In this document: positions 60,208-64,000 of the stretch, piece after piece | Layout: every line of letters starts with the position of its first letter | Position numbering within the stretch: the first letter of the stretch is position 1 | NCBI GenBank assembly: GCA_029260515.1 | Contig: JAJDDC010000070.1 | Location: forward strand, 62,001 to 126,000 | Length of the DNA stretch: 64,000 bases | Direction: 5' to 3' | Source of the DNA: Phycisphaerales bacterium | Lineage (GTDB): Bacteria > Planctomycetota > Phycisphaerae > Phycisphaerales > UBA1924 | Notes under the pieces: generated by a model | What the model saw: the letters and a program-made list of their open reading frames with translations, nothing else | Database searches by the model: none | What the model was told of the DNA's origin: nothing | Position numbers and translations under genes: made by a program

Positions 60208-62013
60208 GTGGACTCGGCGGGGGCCGCGTTGAACATCCTCCTCATCGATCCAAGCCCGATCGTCCGCGAATGCCTCGCGCTGCTGCTGCGCGCCCGCAAA
60301 GACCGCGTGCACGTCGCGGCCTCGACCGACGAGGGACGCGCCTACCTCGCCAGCTACCCCGTCGATCTCATCGTCATCGACCCCGAGATCGACGAGGGCG
60401 AGGGCCTGAAGCTCATCCGCGCCGTCCGCCACGACCCGAAGCTCGGCGTCACCCCCCTGCTCGTCCTGACGCACGCCAGGGACAAGAGCATCATCCTCAT
60501 GCTCGTCGAGCTGGGTGTCTCGCACTGCCTCCTCAAATCGAACTTCACCATCGACGCGTTCTTCAAGCGCCTCGCCATCGCGGCCAAGAGCCACCCGCAC
60601 CCGATCGAGCGGGCCCCTGATCCGGCCGACCCCGCCGAGCCCGCGCCCGCCGGGACGCACGCGGGCGCGTGCCCCTCGGGCGTAAATACAGCCGCGATAC
60701 CCACAACCGAGGACGCGATCAAGAGCCTGAAAGAGCTCAAGCCGGTCTTGGGTCGCGCGGATCTGCTCGAACGCCTCCAGAAGGTCAGCGAGCTGCGCGC
60801 CATCTCGCCCGCGGTCGCCAACGTGATGCGCATGGCCAGGCGCAAGGACGCATCGACCGACGCGCTGGTCAAGGCCGTCCGTGTCGATCACGCCATCGCC
60901 CTCAAGGTCATCAAGCTCGCCAACTCGAGCGCCTACACACGCGGCGACCCGGTCACCAGCGTCAAGGACGCGGTCGTCCGCATCGGCACAGAGTCGATCT
61001 GCCAGGCCGTCACGAACATCGGCATCATCGACCAGCTCTCGGCCTCGACGGTGCTGCCCGGGTTCTCCCCCGGGCTCTTCTGGGAGCACGCGATCGCGGT
61101 CGCCATCACCGCGGCCGAGCTCGCACGCCAGACGAAGCAGATCGAGCCCGACCAGGCCTTCACCATCGGCCTCCTGCACGACATCGGGCGGATCCTGCTC
61201 GCCGAGGCGATCCCCGACGAGTACGCGGGTGTCGCCCGGCAGGCCAAGGCCCTCTCGCTGCCGCTCGAACAGCTCGAGAAGCGCATGCTGCTCATGACCC
61301 ACGCCGAGGTCGCCCAGGAGGTCCTGCGGACCTGGGCGATGCCCCGCGACCTCGTGGACCCCATCGTGTACCACCACCTCTCGATGAGCAACATCCGGTC
61401 GGCCAGCCCGAAGAACGCGAACGCGATCGCCGTCGTCGCCCTCGCTGATCGCCTCGTGCACGCGATGGAGATCGGCGCCAGCGGCAACGACGCGATCTAC
61501 CCCACCGAAGACTTCTTCGAAGCGCTCCGCCTGGCGCCCGATACCCTCGAGAACCTCGCCGAGCGTATCCCCGAGATGACCGACGACCTCAAGATCGCGA
61601 TGCTCTCGGGCTCCGACCCGGTCCCCGCGCCAACGAGGTTCAGCGCAACACTCCCGCCCCTGCTCTACGTCACCGCCTCCCACGCCGACGCGATCCGCAC
61701 CATCATTGCGCCCGAGCAACGCAACCCCGAGGACCCGCCCACGATCGCCGTCGTCCGTGTCCGCGCCCCCGACGAGCGCGCACCGCTGACACGCAAGCTC
61801 CTGGACCTCGAGCAAGAGGCCGGCGTCGGGCCGCTGCCCGTGCTCGTCCTCTCGCCCGCCGGCAACCTCCTGATCCAGGAGAACCACCTCCAGGGCCGCG
61901 CGCACGCCAAGCTCGCGCTCCCCACGACGCGCGACCGCGTGCGGGCCGCGATCGGCGCGATCTGTACGCCCGGGCACGCCGCGGACCAGGACACGTTGCC
62001 GGCCGCGGCCTGA
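60208..62013 (+). CDS. Receiver-HDOD signalling protein
   Basis: The protein of ~601 residues has an N-terminal receiver-like domain (LNILLIDPSPIVRECLALLL, phosphoacceptor region DLIVIDPEIDEGEGLKLI, LTHARDKS, CLLKSNF) and a central HDOD domain at residues ~190-400 (LLERLQKVSELRAISPAVAN, ALKVIKLANSSAYTRG, TIGLLHDIGRILLAEAIP). The HDOD domain, related to HD phosphohydrolases, often takes part in signalling and motility control without clear enzyme activity. The C-terminal ~200 residues form a further alpha/beta domain (PPTIAVVRVRAPDERAPLTR) that I do not recognise. The start is unsure: GTG at 60178 or 60208 and TTG at 60229 are all in frame; none has a strong ribosome site. Confidence 0.85.
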   Translation: MDSAGAALNILLIDPSPIVRECLALLLRARKDRVHVAASTDEGRAYLASYPVDLIVIDPEIDEGEGLKLIRAVRHDPKLGVTPLLVLTHARDKSIILMLVELGVSHCLLKSNFTIDAFFKRLAIAAKSHPHPIERAPDPADPAEPAPAGTHAGACPSGVNTAAIPTTEDAIKSLKELKPVLGRADLLERLQKVSELRAISPAVANVMRMARRKDASTDALVKAVRVDHAIALKVIKLANSSAYTRGDPVTSVKDAVVRIGTESICQAVTNIGIIDQLSASTVLPGFSPGLFWEHAIAVAITAAELARQTKQIEPDQAFTIGLLHDIGRILLAEAIPDEYAGVARQAKALSLPLEQLEKRMLLMTHAEVAQEVLRTWAMPRDLVDPIVYHHLSMSNIRSASPKNANAIAVVALADRLVHAMEIGASGNDAIYPTEDFFEALRLAPDTLENLAERIPEMTDDLKIAMLSGSDPVPAPTRFSATLPPLLYVTASHADAIRTIIAPEQRNPEDPPTIAVVRVRAPDERAPLTRKLLDLEQEAGVGPLPVLVLSPAGNLLIQENHLQGRAHAKLALPTTRDRVRAAIGAICTPGHAADQDTLPAAA

Positions 62014-62159
62014 GCCCCGCGCCCGCCCCGCAACCCATGTCCGCCTTGCCCCGCCCGGCCGCCCGAGCTATAGCTTGGGCGAGGACTTAGGACGATTCCT
62101 ACCACGCCCGCCGCCCGCGCGAGCAGCGCTGCCCCGCGGGCCGGATCCGAGAACGCGAC

Positions 62160-62423
62160 ATGCCCCACATCATCGCCGAGCCATGCATCGCGACCAAGGA
62201 CACCTCCTGCGTGGACGCGTGCCCGGTCGATTGCATCCACCCGACCAAGGACGAGCCCGATTACGAGTCCGCCGAGCAGCTGTTCATCGACCCGGACACC
62301 TGCATCGACTGCGGCCTGTGCGTGGACGAGTGCCCCGTCCAGGCCATCTACCAGGACGAGGACCTGCCCAAGGAATGGGACAACTACGTTCAGATCAACA
62401 TCGACTACTACAAGGACAAGTAG
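62160..62423 (+). CDS. Ferredoxin, 7Fe (3Fe-4S/4Fe-4S) type
   Basis: The 87-residue electron carrier has eight cysteines. The first group (C9, C17, C21, C25) and the second group (C48, C51, C54, C58) follow the spacing of 7Fe ferredoxins such as Azotobacter FdI. Position 12, a cysteine not used as ligand in FdI, is threonine. By analogy C9, C17 and C58 hold a 3Fe-4S cluster, and C21, C48, C51 and C54 a 4Fe-4S cluster. An acidic surface (DEPDYESAE, DEDLPKEWDN) fits partner docking. TATAGC at 62079-62084 may belong to its promoter; the leader is ~75 nt. The partner reductase is not identified here. Confidence 0.93.
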   Translation: MPHIIAEPCIATKDTSCVDACPVDCIHPTKDEPDYESAEQLFIDPDTCIDCGLCVDECPVQAIYQDEDLPKEWDNYVQINIDYYKDK

Positions 62424-62451
62424 CCCCCGCAGGGCGCAACCAGCCCCGTCT

Positions 62452-64000
62452 TTACCCGCCCGCCTCGAACGCCGCCTCCGCACGCCCGTCCGCCCCCACC
62501 CGGAACGGCGCCCACGCGAGCACCGGCTCGCCCGGGCTCATGTCCCCCTTGCGGGGCGCGACGCGGATCGTCTCGAACTCCAGCGACCCCGCGTCCATGT
62601 CGCGCTCCACGCCGCGCACCGCGTCCTCGAACTCCAGCTCCAGATCACGGTACCTGTCGCGCAGTGCGCCGAGGTTGTCCTTGGCCCGGGCGATGTCCGA
62701 GCGCTCCTTGCCCGTCCGCGCCGCGCGGCTCGCCGCGCTCCCGGCGCGACGCGCGTTGGTCACGCTCACCTTCTTCCGCCCCAGCAACGCCCCGAGCAGC
62801 CCGCTCCCGACCGAGACCGCGGTCTGAAGTCCAGACTGCTTGTACTGGTCCTTCTCGACCTCGACACGCTGCCGTGCCCGCCGGACGCGCTCCTCCATCG
62901 CCGCCAGCTTCGGCGTGTACCGGTCGCGGAGCGTGTCGAGCGCCTCGTCGCGCTGCTCGCGGAGCTTGTCGCCCAGGCGCACCCGGAAATGCTCGGCCGT
63001 CTCCCCCAGCGCTGAGTACGCCCTGAGGCTCTTGCAGTGCAGCACGTCACGAGCCTCGGCCCGGTACGCGTGCGCCGCGAGCGCTTTCTTCCATGCGGTG
63101 AAGTCCTTGGCCTGATCGAGCACGCCGCCGATCGGCGCGAACACGCCGCGCGAGTCCGGCGCGTCCTCCAGGCGGTCACGCAACCCGTCCACACGGACCG
63201 CGTCCCCCCAGCCCGGCGACGTCTGCCCCTCGTCCACCAGCGCGAGCAGCTCCAGGTCCTCCCACAGGTCGATCTTCGCCGCCACCCGGACGTGATGCAG
63301 GCGGCACGATCCGAGCACCGCCGGGCGGTAGACCAGCCGGTCGTCGGCGCTGATCGAGCGGGCGATCGGGACGAACCCGCACGCGACACCCGCCGGCGCG
63401 ATCGGCGCCGAGGCCGTCTCATCGCCCGCGCTCGCCGCGATCGCGGGCGCGGCGGGCGCCGTCGCCCCCCCCGATGTCTCCGAAACCGGCGCGTCGGCGG
63501 GCATGTCGGGCGTCAGCCGCTTGATCTCCTCGCGCGTCATCGGCCCGCGCAGATAACTCATCGCCCACCGCGTCCGGAACACCACCGCCCCGTCCTCGTG
63601 CACGTTCTGCATCAGGAACTCACGCGGCCGCAGCGAACTCAGGATCCGGTCCGCCTCCCGACGATCGATCCCCGGGCCGCCCTCGGCGCCCTCCAGCCCG
63701 TCGAGCACGCGCATCTTGTCCCGCTCGGTGCTCAGCCGACCCAGCAGCCACGTCCCGGCGTTGCTCAGGCCCTTGTAATCAAGATCCACCGGGTTCTGCG
63801 TCGCCAGCACGCACCCGAGCCCGTACGCACGCGCCTGCTTCATCAGGGTCATCAACAACGGCTTGGTCGGCGGGTTGGCCGTCGGCGGGAAATAGCCGTA
63901 CACCTCGTCCATATACAGGATCGCCCGCAGCGACCCCGTCCCCGGCTGGCGACGCATCCACGCGATCACCTCGCCCAACAGCAGCGTGACGAAGAACTGC
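62452..64000 (-). CDS. HerA-like/DUF87 ATPase, 5' part beyond the window
   Basis: The frame is open to the right edge, so the N-terminal region, with the expected Walker A, is missing. The visible part starts QFFVTLLLGEVIAW. It contains Walker B (AILYMDEVYGYFPP), a motor-type segment KQARAYGLGCVLATQNPVDL, and STERDKMRVLDGL, as in HerA/VirB4-like DNA-translocating ATPases and DUF87 proteins. The last ~300 residues are unusual: a region with RLHHVRVAAKIDLWEDLELL, then a long Arg/Glu/Ala helical stretch likely to be coiled coil, and a C-terminal beta segment (EPVLAWAPFRVGADGRAEA). It could be a DNA-processing or secretion-related ATPase; the missing 5' end is needed to decide. It is convergent with the ferredoxin gene. 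Confidence 0.75.
   Translation of the reverse strand, partial: QFFVTLLLGEVIAWMRRQPGTGSLRAILYMDEVYGYFPPTANPPTKPLLMTLMKQARAYGLGCVLATQNPVDLDYKGLSNAGTWLLGRLSTERDKMRVLDGLEGAEGGPGIDRREADRILSSLRPREFLMQNVHEDGAVVFRTRWAMSYLRGPMTREEIKRLTPDMPADAPVSETSGGATAPAAPAIAASAGDETASAPIAPAGVACGFVPIARSISADDRLVYRPAVLGSCRLHHVRVAAKIDLWEDLELLALVDEGQTSPGWGDAVRVDGLRDRLEDAPDSRGVFAPIGGVLDQAKDFTAWKKALAAHAYRAEARDVLHCKSLRAYSALGETAEHFRVRLGDKLREQRDEALDTLRDRYTPKLAAMEERVRRARQRVEVEKDQYKQSGLQTAVSVGSGLLGALLGRKKVSVTNARRAGSAASRAARTGKERSDIARAKDNLGALRDRYRDLELEFEDAVRGVERDMDAGSLEFETIRVAPRKGDMSPGEPVLAWAPFRVGADGRAEAAFEAGG

Noticed and set aside
1-64000. Search for CRISPR arrays, insertion sequences, integrases, phage genes and toxin-antitoxin pairs
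   Set aside because: No direct-repeat array, transposase motif, attachment-site duplication or phage structural gene was seen.

Overview
The window reads as chromosomal DNA of a high-GC planctomycete, most likely of the class Phycisphaerae. Five secreted proteins end in the same 56-58-residue double repeat with DFSDV cores and a terminal GCP or GCA (the GC-type dockerin tail reported for that class). Membrane proteins carry the CxxC...CPECG zinc ribbon frequent in planctomycetes. ASPIC/UnbV and FG-GAP proteins, GmhB and a heptosyltransferase fit a Gram-negative-type envelope. Nothing indicates a phage, integrated plasmid, insertion sequence or CRISPR array; this is host core and envelope gene content.

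Layout. 1-6.5 kb: small conserved protein, exported FG-GAP/ASPIC protein, hexosamine/hexose phosphomutase, a PTPS/QueD-family enzyme translationally coupled to polyphosphate kinase. 6.5-11 kb: YpdA-like flavoprotein, an overlapping trio (secreted Asp/His-tailed protein, ECF sigma factor, membrane partner), a zinc-ribbon membrane protein. 11-18 kb: archaeal-type class I aldolase, a Ser/Thr kinase with a C-terminal half resembling TPRs, a LuxR-type regulator, GmhB-like phosphatase and heptosyltransferase, tRNA-Ala. 18.8-24 kb: DUF5698/DUF2179 protein, NhaA, then an alpha/beta hydrolase, thioredoxin and AhpD-like protein read away from a TetR gene, with two operator-like palindromes inside the two divergent promoters. 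24-29.7 kb: a DUF3299 - FtsX/MacB permease - ABC ATPase unit, divergent from a four-gene membrane redox unit with two tiny membrane proteins and a ferric-reductase-like/Rieske fusion. 29.7-33 kb: zinc-ribbon membrane protein and an FHA-GAF-PP2C phosphatase. 33-42 kb: four consecutive secreted proteins with GC-type dockerin tails (two zinc metalloproteases, one subtilase, one unknown). 42-51.5 kb: UPRT and a yeast-type cytosine deaminase back to back, PilZ-receiver protein, tRNA-Leu, DoxX-like protein, a VWA protein with a TonB-like anchor, thymidylate kinase, a fifth dockerin-tailed protein, PlsY. 52-64 kb: secreted repeat protein, a second ECF sigma/anti-sigma pair, DUF4174 lipoprotein, MetRS, acyltransferase, HAD phosphatase, receiver-HDOD protein, 7Fe-type ferredoxin, and a HerA-like ATPase that runs off the right edge.

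Expression signals fall into two classes. One group of genes has a clear Shine-Dalgarno sequence. At least twelve others have none but carry TANNNT ending 5-9 nt before the start codon (exactly 6 nt in eight cases), the arrangement expected for leaderless mRNAs. Genes are packed tightly: GTGA/ATGA-type overlaps inside operons, 14-nt overlaps in the first sigma trio, and convergent genes that overlap or abut.

Start codons were chosen from SD sequences, TANNNT boxes, overlaps and family N-termini, and differ from the longest open frame in many places. Functions come from motifs read by eye; no database search was run.
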